From Streptomyces sp. IMTB 2501 (lineage in GTDB: Bacteria > Actinomycetota > Actinomycetes > Streptomycetales > Streptomycetaceae), in assembly GCF_001953885.1 (NCBI RefSeq), contig NZ_MQUS01000030.1, forward strand, positions 1 to 64,000: a stretch of 64,000 nucleotides of DNA, written 5' to 3'. The notes below the pieces were generated by a model. It worked only from the letters and a program-made list of their open reading frames with translations, was not told the origin of the DNA and ran no database searches. The translations under genes and the position numbers were made by a program. Numbering within the stretch: position 1 is the stretch's first letter; each line of letters begins with the position of its first letter. Positions 31,901 to 39,150 of the stretch are shown here, one piece after another.

Positions 31901-32661
31901 GCCGGGGGCACCTCGCGCTCGCGCGTGCCCTTGGGGTCGATGACCTCACGGATCAGGCGCAGTTCCCCGTCGGTGGGCTCGCGGGTGCAGGGCACCTCGC
32001 CGGGGATCGTGAGCGGGAAGCCGGTGGCTGCGACGACCTGCTCGACGGTGACCCCGGGGTGAAGCGAGCGCAGCCGCATCGTCCGGTCCGGGGTCTCGAA
32101 GTCGAAGGCACCCAGGTCGGTGATGACGTTCGCGATGCGGTGGTAGCGGGTCGCGGAGGGCGCGGCCGCGGCGGCGCGGTCGTAGCCGACGCCGCAGACC
32201 ATGTCGACGCGCTCCACGAACACCCGGCGTGAATGCCGCGGCACCCAGTAACTGGTCGGGTTGTTCAGGGTGTTGACCGGTGCGCCGCGCACACCCAGCA
32301 GCTGGCGGACGGGCCGGTCCCAGTCGCCGATGCAGGAGATGTTCTGATTGCCGTGCCGGTCGAGCTGGCTCGCACCCATCATCACGTGGCGCCGCCCGGT
32401 GGCGACCAGCGCCAGGTGCTGGCGGTACGGCAGCCAGCCCTCCACCACCTCCGCCTTGGCACCGACCGCCGGGACGTCGCCGACGAGCAGCGCCTCGCCG
32501 TCGGTCAGCAGCAGCTCGGGGGAGAAGGTGAGCTTCGCCAGCCGGGCCCCGATCGCCGGGACCGTGCCCATCGGGCTGGCCAGCACCTCGCCCGCGCCCC
32601 GCCAGGCCTCGGCGCACGCCAGGACGCAGTACTCGGCCCGCGTCGCCTTCGTCGTGATCAC
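31897..32661 (-). CDS. ipdB: CoA-transferase-family hydrolase, beta subunit IpdB
   Basis: A 254-aa class I CoA-transferase-fold protein. The start GTG 32661 overlaps the ipdA stop (GTGA). Segments M-M-G-A-S-Q-L-D-R-H-G-N-Q-N-I and G-D-W-D-R-P follow IpdB as recalled; the classical catalytic Glu of CoA-transferase beta subunits is not evident, in line with IpdAB being a hydrolase. IpdA and IpdB together open ring C of COCHEA-CoA by retro-Claisen hydrolysis. Tight overlaps on both sides (ipdA, ipdC) indicate a coupled operon. Confidence 0.9.
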   Translation of the reverse strand: MITTKATRAEYCVLACAEAWRGAGEVLASPMGTVPAIGARLAKLTFSPELLLTDGEALLVGDVPAVGAKAEVVEGWLPYRQHLALVATGRRHVMMGASQLDRHGNQNISCIGDWDRPVRQLLGVRGAPVNTLNNPTSYWVPRHSRRVFVERVDMVCGVGYDRAAAAAPSATRYHRIANVITDLGAFDFETPDRTMRLRSLHPGVTVEQVVAATGFPLTIPGEVPCTREPTDGELRLIREVIDPKGTREREVPPA

Positions 32662-33521
32662 GCTTCCTCCTTGTGGAAGGCCGCCACCGCGGCCCGGTAG
32701 ACGTCCTCGTCGCCGGACAGGAACCGGTCGGCGAAGGCCCGCCAGGCCTCCGGGTCGCGGGCGGCCTGCGCGTAGGCGCGCTGGAACGCCTCGTCGCGGT
32801 CGTAGTCCGGGGCACAGGAGGTGAAGTGTGCGCCGTTCGGCGTCTCGACGACGCCGTCCACGAACGCGCGCTTGACCAGCAGGGTCTGCGGCCCGGCCGC
32901 CTTGAGCAGGTCGGCGGTGTCCACGATCCGCTCGCAGGAGACGTATGCGGCGTCGGCGGCTTCGCAGAACAGGTCGTCGAAGTATGGGTCGGGGCCGAGG
33001 TACTGGCCGTTGCCCTGGGCATCGGCCCGGTTGAGATGGACGAGTGCGGCGTCCAGGCGCAGGGCGGGGACGGCGGCCAGCTCCTCGCCGTCGTCGTAGG
33101 GGGATCTCACCGTCCGCAGCTGCGGGTTGACCCGCATCACGTCCGAGGCCAGGCCGGCCCGGATCGGCATGAACGGCAGCCGGTGCGCGGCGGCCGTCAG
33201 CCCCCACATGAACATGGCCTCGTCCAGCTCCACCAGCTCGAACGCGCCGCGCTGCCGGGCAGCGGTGTAGTGCGGTTCCAGCGGGATCGAGTCGAGGGTC
33301 GCGAACGCCGCGACCAGCTTGCGGACCTTCCCGGCGGCCGTCAGCAGCCCGACGTCCGGGCCCCCGTACGACACCACGGTCAGATCGGTGACGTCCGAGC
33401 GGAGAAGCGCCCGTACCAGTGCCATCGGCTTGCGCCGCGAACCCCAGCCGCCGATTCCGAGCGTCATGCCGCTGCGAAGACGGCCGACGACCTCCTCGGG
33501 GGTCATCGTCTTGTCCCTCAA
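32658..33521 (-). CDS. ipdA: CoA-transferase-family hydrolase, alpha subunit IpdA
   Basis: A 287-aa protein from TTG 33521. The TTG overlaps the echA20 stop (TTGA) and has AAGGAGGA about 6 nt upstream, which decides the start. The glycine-rich G-I-G-G-W-G-S-R-R-K-P, the long M-R-V-N-P region and H-L-N-R-A-D-A-Q-G-N-G belong to the alpha subunit of the IpdAB family. Partner of IpdB in ring C hydrolysis; the pair is a marker of steroid C/D-ring degradation. Confidence 0.9.
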   Translation of the reverse strand: MRDKTMTPEEVVGRLRSGMTLGIGGWGSRRKPMALVRALLRSDVTDLTVVSYGGPDVGLLTAAGKVRKLVAAFATLDSIPLEPHYTAARQRGAFELVELDEAMFMWGLTAAAHRLPFMPIRAGLASDVMRVNPQLRTVRSPYDDGEELAAVPALRLDAALVHLNRADAQGNGQYLGPDPYFDDLFCEAADAAYVSCERIVDTADLLKAAGPQTLLVKRAFVDGVVETPNGAHFTSCAPDYDRDEAFQRAYAQAARDPEAWRAFADRFLSGDEDVYRAAVAAFHKEEA

Positions 33522-34273
33522 CTCCGGTCCTCCTTGGCGGATACGAACGCATCGCGGTGTTTGTCGGCGATGCCGCTGAGGTTGGCTTCGAAGGTGAAGC
33601 CCTGCTCGTAGCGGTAGCTGCGGCGGACGTCGACCGGGTCGATGCCGTTGATCGCGGCCTTGGCGAGGCGGATGAGATGTCCGTCCTTCGCGGCGATCTC
33701 CCGTGCCAACCCCAGGGCTGCTTCCAGGAGTTGTGTACGCGGGACCACCTGCCAGACCGAGCCGTGCCGGTGCAGCTCCTCGGCGGTGACGGTGCGTGAG
33801 GTGTAGTACAGCGCGCGCATCAGGTGCTGGGGGACCAGCCGGGCGAGGTGGGTGGCCGCTCCCAGCGCGCCGCGGTCCAGCTCGGGCAGCCCGAAGGTCG
33901 CGTCCTCGCTCGCCACGATCGCGTCCGCGTTGCCCACCAGGCCTATCCCGCCGCCCAGACAGAATCCCTGCACCGCCGCGACCACCGGGACCTCGCAGTC
34001 GTAGACCGCGGAGAACGCCTCGAAGCAGCCGCGGTTCGCGCCGATGAGTGCCTCATGACCCTCGGTGCGCTGCATCTCCTTGATGTCGACGCCGGCGTTG
34101 AAGCCGCGGCCCGCGGCGGTGAGCACGACACAGCGCACCCTCGGGTCGGCCCCGGCGGCGCGTACGGCGGTGGCCAGGTCGTACCAGCCCTGCACAGGCA
34201 GGGCGTTGACCGGCGGGAAGTCCACGGTGACGACGGCGAGGCCCTCTTCCGGGGTGGAGGTGGAGACACCCAT
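33518..34273 (-). CDS. echA20: Enoyl-CoA hydratase-family ring hydrolase EchA20
   Basis: A 251-aa crotonase-fold enzyme (F-N-A-G-V-D-I-K-E-M; Q-G-F-C-L-G-G-G-I-G-L; G-L-P-E-L-D-R-G-A-L-G-A-A-T-H). EchA20 hydrolytically opens ring D of the HIP-CoA-derived diketone in mycobacteria; position beside ipdAB supports the same role. ATG 34273 was preferred over ATG 34303 because the latter lies inside the KstR2-like operator. The ribosome binding site is weak. Its stop overlaps the ipdA start by 4 nt. Confidence 0.88.
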   Translation of the reverse strand: MGVSTSTPEEGLAVVTVDFPPVNALPVQGWYDLATAVRAAGADPRVRCVVLTAAGRGFNAGVDIKEMQRTEGHEALIGANRGCFEAFSAVYDCEVPVVAAVQGFCLGGGIGLVGNADAIVASEDATFGLPELDRGALGAATHLARLVPQHLMRALYYTSRTVTAEELHRHGSVWQVVPRTQLLEAALGLAREIAAKDGHLIRLAKAAINGIDPVDVRRSYRYEQGFTFEANLSGIADKHRDAFVSAKEDRS

Positions 34274-34292
34274 GAGCAGATCAGCTACCTTT

Positions 34293-34311
34293 CCACCAAA
34301 CATTTGTTAGG
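34293..34311. promoter_or_regulatory. Second KstR2-like operator (echA20 / SDR divergent promoter)
   Basis: The plus strand reads CCACCAAACATTTGTTAGG; its complement, CCTAACAAATGTTTGGTGG, repeats the motif at 25038 with only few changes. The 14-bp core (34295-34308) deviates from AnCAAGnnCTTGnT at two specified positions. It lies between the divergent starts at 34273 and 34353. Confidence 0.65.
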
Positions 34312-34352
34312 TCGCAAGGTAGCAGCGGTTCGCCCGCTGCGGGAGGTGCCCA

Positions 34353-35138
34353 TTGGCGGCGATCATTGATCTGTCCGGACGCGTGGCAGTCGTCACCGGC
34401 GGAACACGGGGGGTCGGCGCGGGGATCACCCGGGCCCTGCTGGACGCGGGCGCGGAGGTCGTGACCTGCGCGCGCCGCCCCCCGGACGAGACGGTCGAGG
34501 CGGCGGGGCGGACCGCCGAGTTCCATCCCGTCGACCTGCGTGACGCAGAGGCGGTCCACGCCTTCTTCGAGCGGGTGCGGGATACGCACGGGCGGTTGGA
34601 CACCCTCGTCAACAATGCCGGGGGGACCCCCTTCCGCCCGCTCGGCGAGGGCGGAGCCGAACGGCACGTCCGGGTGGTCGAACTGAACCTCCTCGCTCCC
34701 CTGAACGCCTCCCTCGCCGCGTACGAGCTGATGCGGACTCAGGAGTCGGGCGGTTCCATCACCATGATCGGCAGTGTCAGCGGAACCCGCCCGTCACCGG
34801 GAACCGCCGCGTACGGAGCGGCCAAGGCGGGCCTGGAGAACCTCGCCCGCTCCATGGCCGTGGAATGGGCGCCGGCGATACGGGTCAACACGGTGGTCCT
34901 CGGCATGGTCCGCACCGAGCTGTCCCAGTTGCACTACGGCGACGAGGCGGGCATCGACGCCGTCGGCCGCACCGTGCCGCTCGGCAGGCTCGCAGAGCCC
35001 TCGGACGTCGGCGACGCCTGCGTCTTCCTGGCTTCCGACCGCGCCGCGTACATCAGCGGCGCGGGCCTGCTTGTCCACGGCGGCGGGGAGCGCCCCGCCT
35101 TCCTCGACGCCGCCACCGCCAACCACAGCCCGTCCTGA
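34353..35138 (+). CDS. Short-chain dehydrogenase of the steroid cluster
   Basis: A 261-aa SDR from TTG 34353 (GGGAGG 6 nt upstream). Rossmann motif T-G-G-T-R-G-V-G, N-N-A-G-G-T, active-site S-V-S-G ... Y-G-A-A-K. It corresponds in position to the SDR encoded next to echA20 in mycobacterial KstR2 regulons (Rv3549c type). The exact substrate is not established from sequence. First gene of the rightward operon from the second operator; the next SDR starts 15 nt downstream. Confidence 0.88.
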   Translation: MAAIIDLSGRVAVVTGGTRGVGAGITRALLDAGAEVVTCARRPPDETVEAAGRTAEFHPVDLRDAEAVHAFFERVRDTHGRLDTLVNNAGGTPFRPLGEGGAERHVRVVELNLLAPLNASLAAYELMRTQESGGSITMIGSVSGTRPSPGTAAYGAAKAGLENLARSMAVEWAPAIRVNTVVLGMVRTELSQLHYGDEAGIDAVGRTVPLGRLAEPSDVGDACVFLASDRAAYISGAGLLVHGGGERPAFLDAATANHSPS

Positions 35139-35153
35139 AAGGCAGGAAACCCC

Positions 35154-36068
35154 ATGACCACCGGAATCTGCACCGGACGCGTCGCCGTCGTCACCGGCGC
35201 CGGGCGCGGGCTCGGTCGCGCGCACGCCCTCGCTCTCGCCGCCGAGGGCGCCAAAGTCGTCGTCAACGACCTCGGCGTCGGCCTCGACGGCACCGGAGGG
35301 GCCGCCGGACCCGCCCAGCAGGTCGTCGAGGAGATCCGGGCGCTCGGCGGGGATGCCGTCGCCCACGGCGGCGACATCGCCACCACCGACGGCGCGGCCT
35401 CGCTCATCGCCACCGCCCTGGATGCCTTCGGCCGCCTCGACACGCTCGTCAACAACGCCGGGTTCCTGCGCGACCGCATGCTCATCAACCTGGACGAGGA
35501 CGACTGGGACGCCGTCGTACGCGTCCACCTCAAGGGCCACTTCCTGCCGCTGAAGCACGCCGGCGCACACTGGCGCTCCGAGGCGAAAGCCGGACGTACG
35601 CCCGCGGCGCGCGTCGTCAACACCAGCTCGGGAGCCGGGCTGCTGGGCAGCGTCGGCCAGGGCAACTACTCCGCCGCGAAGGCGGGGATCGTCGGCCTGA
35701 CCCTGGTCGCCGCCGCCGAAATGGCCCGGTACGGCGTCCAGGTCAACGCGATCGCCCCCGCCGCCCGCACCCGGATGACCGAGCAGACCTTCGCCGACAC
35801 CATGGCCGCCCCGGAGGAGGGCGGCTTCGACGCCATGGCCCCGGAGAACGTCTCACCCCTCGTCGTCTGGCTGGGCTCGGCAGCCTGTGCCGGGGTGACC
35901 GGCCGGGTCTTCGAGGCCGAGGCAGGCCGGATCACCGTGATGGAGGGCTGGCGCCCAGGCCCCACCGCCGACAAGGGGGCGCGCTGGACCCCGGCCGAGG
36001 CCGGCGAGACAGCGCTGAAACTGCTCGCCGACTCCGAGCCCCCGCAGCCGGTGTACGGGGCACGGTGA
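35154..36068 (+). CDS. Short-chain dehydrogenase (larger, Rv3548c-like)
   Basis: A 304-aa SDR with T-G-A-G-R-G-L-G-R-A-H and V-V-N-D-L-G-V, as in the hydroxyacyl-CoA dehydrogenase-like domain of multifunctional enzymes. N-N-A-G-F-L-R-D and Y-S-A-A-K follow, with a C-terminal extension (about 250-304) typical of this subfamily. It matches the second SDR of mycobacterial KstR2 clusters. Likely a dehydrogenase of a beta-hydroxyacyl-CoA intermediate. Followed by a hairpin terminator. Confidence 0.88.
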   Translation: MTTGICTGRVAVVTGAGRGLGRAHALALAAEGAKVVVNDLGVGLDGTGGAAGPAQQVVEEIRALGGDAVAHGGDIATTDGAASLIATALDAFGRLDTLVNNAGFLRDRMLINLDEDDWDAVVRVHLKGHFLPLKHAGAHWRSEAKAGRTPAARVVNTSSGAGLLGSVGQGNYSAAKAGIVGLTLVAAAEMARYGVQVNAIAPAARTRMTEQTFADTMAAPEEGGFDAMAPENVSPLVVWLGSAACAGVTGRVFEAEAGRITVMEGWRPGPTADKGARWTPAEAGETALKLLADSEPPQPVYGAR

Positions 36069-36083
36069 CCGTGAGGGCCTGAA

Positions 36084-36112
36084 GGCCGGGCGCCCGCAGC
36101 GGACGCCCGGCC
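36084..36112 (+). terminator. Hairpin after the SDR operon
   Basis: GGCCGGGCG (36084-36092) pairs perfectly with CGCCCGGCC (36104-36112) across an 11-nt loop, 16 nt after the stop codon. Confidence 0.75.
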
Positions 36113-36234
36113 GTCGGCGAACGTCGTACGGCGGAGGCCGGAACTGTTTCCCGGTCAGCGGGAATTCACGCTCCCCGCTCGGACGGCAGCCCGCCTAACC
36201 TCCCGGGACAGCCCAACGCCCCGCAGAGGACCCC

Positions 36235-36914
36235 ATGCTCACGGACCCCCAGAGGCAGCGCGCCGCGGAGATCCTGCGCTCCGCCGAGCACAGCCGGACA
36301 CCGGTCGCCCCGCTGACCGAGACCTTCCCGCAGATCGACACCGAGGACGCCTACGAGATCCAGCTCGTCAACATCCGGCACCGCGTCGCCGCCGGAGCCG
36401 AGGTGCGCGGCCACAAGGTCGGCCTGTCGTCCCCCGTCATGCAGCGGATGATGGGGGTGGACGAGCCGGACTACGGCCATCTGCTCGACGACATGGAGCT
36501 GAGCCCGGACCGCCCGGCGCCCGTCTCCCGGTACTGCTACCCGCGCGTCGAAGTCGAGGTCGGCTTCGTCCTCGGCGACGACCTGCCGGACGAGGGCTGC
36601 ACCGAGACGGATGTGCTGGCCGCAACCGAACGCGTCGTACCCGCCCTGGAGTTGATCGACAGCCGGATCCGCGACTGGCGGATCGCCATCGCCGACACCA
36701 TCGCGGACAACGCCTCCTCCGCCGGATACGTCATCGGCGAGGGCCGCGCCCCCGGCGAGCTCGACCTGAAGGCGATCGACGCCCGGTTGACCAGCGGCGG
36801 CGAGCTGCTGGCCGAGGGCCGCAGCGACGCCGTGCTCGGTGACCCGGTCCTCGCCATCGCCTGGCTCGCCCGCACCGTGGCCCGCTTCGGCGTGCCGCTG
36901 AAGAAGGGGCACGT
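36235..36914 (+). pseudogene. 2-keto-4-pentenoate hydratase, C-terminus lost
   Basis: From ATG 36235 the product follows the MhpD/HsaE hydratase family (K-V-G-L-S-S-P-V-M-Q-R-M-M-G-V, P-R-V-E-V-E-V-G-F-V, V-V-P-A-L-E-L-I-D-S-R-I, D-N-A-S-S-A-G-Y-V, V-P-L-K-K-G-H-V). At about 36914 homology ends, where relatives continue for about 30 residues (L-P-G-S ... barrel strands); instead the frame runs through the following acetyltransferase gene to 37491. In another frame the last ~13 codons before that gene (R-D-R-Y-S-F-G-E-E-R-S, TGA) look like the 3' end of a different gene. A deletion fusing two genes is the simplest explanation. The family hydrates 2-hydroxydienoates from ring meta-cleavage. Confidence 0.65.
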
Positions 36915-36979
36915 GACGACCACGGCCGCCGTCTCGTCCAAGCCCTGCGGGATCGCTACTCGTTCGGGGAGGAGCGGAG

Positions 36980-37540
36980 TTGACCCGGCCGCCCCTCTAC
37001 GTCCGCCGGGCCGTACCGGAGGACCTGGAAGTCCTGCGCCGCTGGCGGCGGGAGGCCGCGGGCTGGCTGGCCGCGCGGCACGGCTCCGACCAGTGGTCGA
37101 AACCGTTCCGCCCAAAGCTCACCCTGGCCCTCATCCAGCAGGGCGCGACCATGATGGCCATGCTCGAACCCGAGGGCGAACCGGTGGCCACCCTCACCCT
37201 GGTGCCGCACGGCCACCCGCGCCTGTGGACCACGGACGAACTGGCCGTGCCGGCCCGCTACCTCCGCAAGGCGATCGTCACCCGCGCGCACGCCGGCCAC
37301 GGCATCGGGGCGACCCTCCAGCACTGGGCCCGCGCCCGTGCCGCCGCCGACGGCGCCCAGGTGGTCCGCCTGACCGCCTGGACCGACAACGCCGGCCTCC
37401 ACGCGTACTACCTCGACCAGGGCCGGCGGCACGTGCGGACCGTCCCCGGCATTCCGGCGGGCGCCCTGTTCGAGAACACGGAGAGCCCTGAGCAGGGTCT
37501 GCCGGTGTACGAGGTGGGGAAGATCCGGCTTCCCGCCTGA
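36980..37540 (+). CDS. GNAT-family N-acetyltransferase
   Basis: A 186-aa acetyltransferase from TTG 36980, preceded by GGAGGAGCGGAG and overlapping an upstream TGA in a TTGA junction. The acetyl-CoA binding segment is A-I-V-T-R-A-H-A-G-H-G-I-G-A-T-L (R/Q-x-x-G-x-G/A pattern), followed by W-T-D-N-A-G-L-H-A-Y-Y near the C-terminus. It transfers acetyl from acetyl-CoA to an amine; the substrate is unknown. It lies downstream of the broken hydratase and is not part of the steroid pathway. Confidence 0.85.
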   Translation: MTRPPLYVRRAVPEDLEVLRRWRREAAGWLAARHGSDQWSKPFRPKLTLALIQQGATMMAMLEPEGEPVATLTLVPHGHPRLWTTDELAVPARYLRKAIVTRAHAGHGIGATLQHWARARAAADGAQVVRLTAWTDNAGLHAYYLDQGRRHVRTVPGIPAGALFENTESPEQGLPVYEVGKIRLPA

Positions 37541-38035
37541 TCCGGCTTTCCAGCTGATACGCGCCTGTGGGCCGCGGCCGACGAAGACCACACGGGGTGT
37601 GACGGATCAGCGTGCCTACTGACCTTTCCGCTGAGTTGTCGGGGGTGACATCGCTTGATCCCCGCGGTGGTTCGTGGCCATGAGGTGCGCGCAGGGCGGT
37701 GGTCTCACTCCGCAGGGCCGGGCCTCACGGGAGTGGGCGCGCATACTCGCTGCCGACGGCATCACGCGCCACGCGAGCTGGTGGTCGATGGCGCCCATGG
37801 GGTCGTCGGCGACGCCAACCGCCCGGTGGAGGAGGCCGGTTACGAGGTGCTGTGCCGCCGCCGTCACCTCCGCCGGATGACCGCTTCCCCGGCCCGTGCG
37901 GGCGCGCTGTCCCCCGACGTCCTGCCGGGCACATCCGAGTGACGGAGGGATTCTCCCGCGGATGCGGGTCTCCGCGGGCCCACCGTGGCCTACGCTCGAC
38001 CTACGACCCGAGCGTTGGAAGCGGTGGAGGCTCTC
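37541..38035. other. Intergenic with IS630 remnant
   Basis: Apart from the transposase fragment at 37680-37769 I see no supported gene. A TACGCT at 37991 could be a -10 box for the small gene at 38036. Confidence 0.4.
37680..37769 (+). pseudogene. IS630 transposase N-terminal remnant
   Basis: ATG 37680 opens M-R-C-A-Q-G-G-G-L-T-P-Q-G-R-A-S-R-E-W-A-R-I-L-A-A-D-G, the N-terminal start of an IS630-family transposase. It loses similarity after about 30 codons. It is homologous to the fragment at 11779-11873, and its family matches the larger remnant at 58383. Confidence 0.55.
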
Positions 38036-38419
38036 GTGGACCAGATTGCACCTGAACTGCTCATGGCCCTTGCCGGAGGAACCGCGGGTGCGGCGGGGGA
38101 GCAGATCTGGACGTCCCTGCGGGATCTGGTCAGACGACGGCACTCGGGCGGGGAGCCGGGCGACCAGAGTGAGTTGACCGCCCTGGCCGAGGCGCCCGGC
38201 AACGCGGAGCGCGCCACCGAGCTGGCCGAGGTACTGGCTCGCCGCGCCCGGCAGGACCCCGCGTTCGCCCAGGCTCTCGCGGCCTGGCGACGGGAGGCCG
38301 AAGCCCTGGAAGGCACGCGGACCGGCTCGGGCGATGTGCGCAACGTCGTCTCCGGGGGCACCCAGACCACCGTCATCCAGGCGCGGGACGTTCACGGTTC
38401 CATCAACCTCGGTGGCTGA
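38036..38419 (+). CDS. Small protein with conserved C-terminal tail motif, leads the Hsp70/GTPase locus
   Basis: A 127-aa soluble protein. GTG 38036 was chosen because GGAGG lies 5 nt upstream; an in-frame GTG at 37985 has none. The first ~90 residues are helical (G-E-Q-I-W-T-S-L-R-D-L; A-T-E-L-A-E-V-L-A-R-R-A; D-P-A-F-A-Q-A-L-A-A-W). The end reads V-V-S-G-G-T-Q-T-T-V-I-Q-A-R-D-V-H-G-S-I, a short beta motif seen at the C- or N-terminal part of many Streptomyces proteins associated with NACHT/STAND-type conflict modules. Function unknown; I infer an adaptor role. A hairpin follows the gene. Confidence 0.7.
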   Translation: MDQIAPELLMALAGGTAGAAGEQIWTSLRDLVRRRHSGGEPGDQSELTALAEAPGNAERATELAEVLARRARQDPAFAQALAAWRREAEALEGTRTGSGDVRNVVSGGTQTTVIQARDVHGSINLGG

Positions 38420-38425
38420 CGGGGT

Positions 38426-38448
38426 CGTGCGTCCTCGGGTGGCGCACG
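38426..38448 (+). terminator. Small hairpin after the adaptor-like gene
   Basis: CGTGCG (38426-38431) and CGCACG (38443-38448) form a 6-bp stem with an 11-nt loop, 7 nt after the stop. Confidence 0.4.
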
Positions 38449-38541
38449 GGAGAACAGGGCGCCGCAGGGCAACGCGACAGTTCCGGCCCGGCAGGCGGTC
38501 GTGACAGGCTCCGCTGACGCGTCGGGCCCCTGTGGTCTACT

Positions 38542-39045
38542 GTGAGCGACGTGTCGGAAAGAGTCGAACCCTGTGCGCTCGCAAGCGAGTTCACCGCGGC
38601 GCTCGCTCGTCAGCAAGAGCTCGCCGAGCGCCGCGAGGACATCGTGACCAGGCTGCACGACGAGGTCGAGCGGCTGCGCCGGGGCGAGATGGAAACAGCG
38701 CTCGATCTCGTGCGCCACTCCCTGATCCGGCTCCACGACCAGATCCTGCGCCAGGCCGAACACGTCACCGCCCCGCTCGGCGTCGAGGAACTGCGTGCCC
38801 TGCTGACCGCGCTGGCCGACGAAGCGGCGGACACCGTGGCCAGGACCGGCGTGGAGCGGTACGTCCCCGGGCCCGGCGAGGCATTCGACATGGTGTTGCA
38901 ACGTCCGGTGGGCCGTGTCGCCGCCGAAGGTCCCGAGGCGGACCGGACGGTGGCGCGCGTCGTGGCGGCCGGATTCGTTCAGGGGGAACGGGTCGTGCGC
39001 AAGGCCGACGTCGTGGTTTCCCGGTGGGAACCGGATGCCCCGTGA
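38542..39045 (+). CDS. GrpE-like nucleotide exchange factor for the adjacent Hsp70
   Basis: A 167-aa protein. A long helical/coiled-coil segment (about 15-75, E-L-A-E-R-R-E-D-I-V-T-R-L-H-D-E-V-E-R-L-R-R) is followed by a small beta domain. There, P-G-P-G-E-A-F-D-M, G-R-V-A-A, V-V-A-A-G-F and G-E-R-V-V-R-K-A-D-V-V-V follow the GrpE head-domain pattern (G-x-x-F-D-P ... G-T-V ... G-Y ... R-V-I-R-P-A-x-V). It is 105 nt upstream of an Hsp70 gene. Known role of GrpE: ADP release from Hsp70. It diverges strongly from housekeeping GrpE, so it is probably dedicated to this locus. The GTG start lacks a clear ribosome binding site; GTG 38551 is an alternative. Confidence 0.65.
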   Translation: MSDVSERVEPCALASEFTAALARQQELAERREDIVTRLHDEVERLRRGEMETALDLVRHSLIRLHDQILRQAEHVTAPLGVEELRALLTALADEAADTVARTGVERYVPGPGEAFDMVLQRPVGRVAAEGPEADRTVARVVAAGFVQGERVVRKADVVVSRWEPDAP

Positions 39046-39150
39046 ACGTCTCCTTCCTCGGCGGGCCCACAGGGCACGACTTACCAGGACATGTGACGGA
39101 CAACAGACGGGACGGGCGCAGGCGCGGGCGTCCCGGTGGCGGGAGACCGT

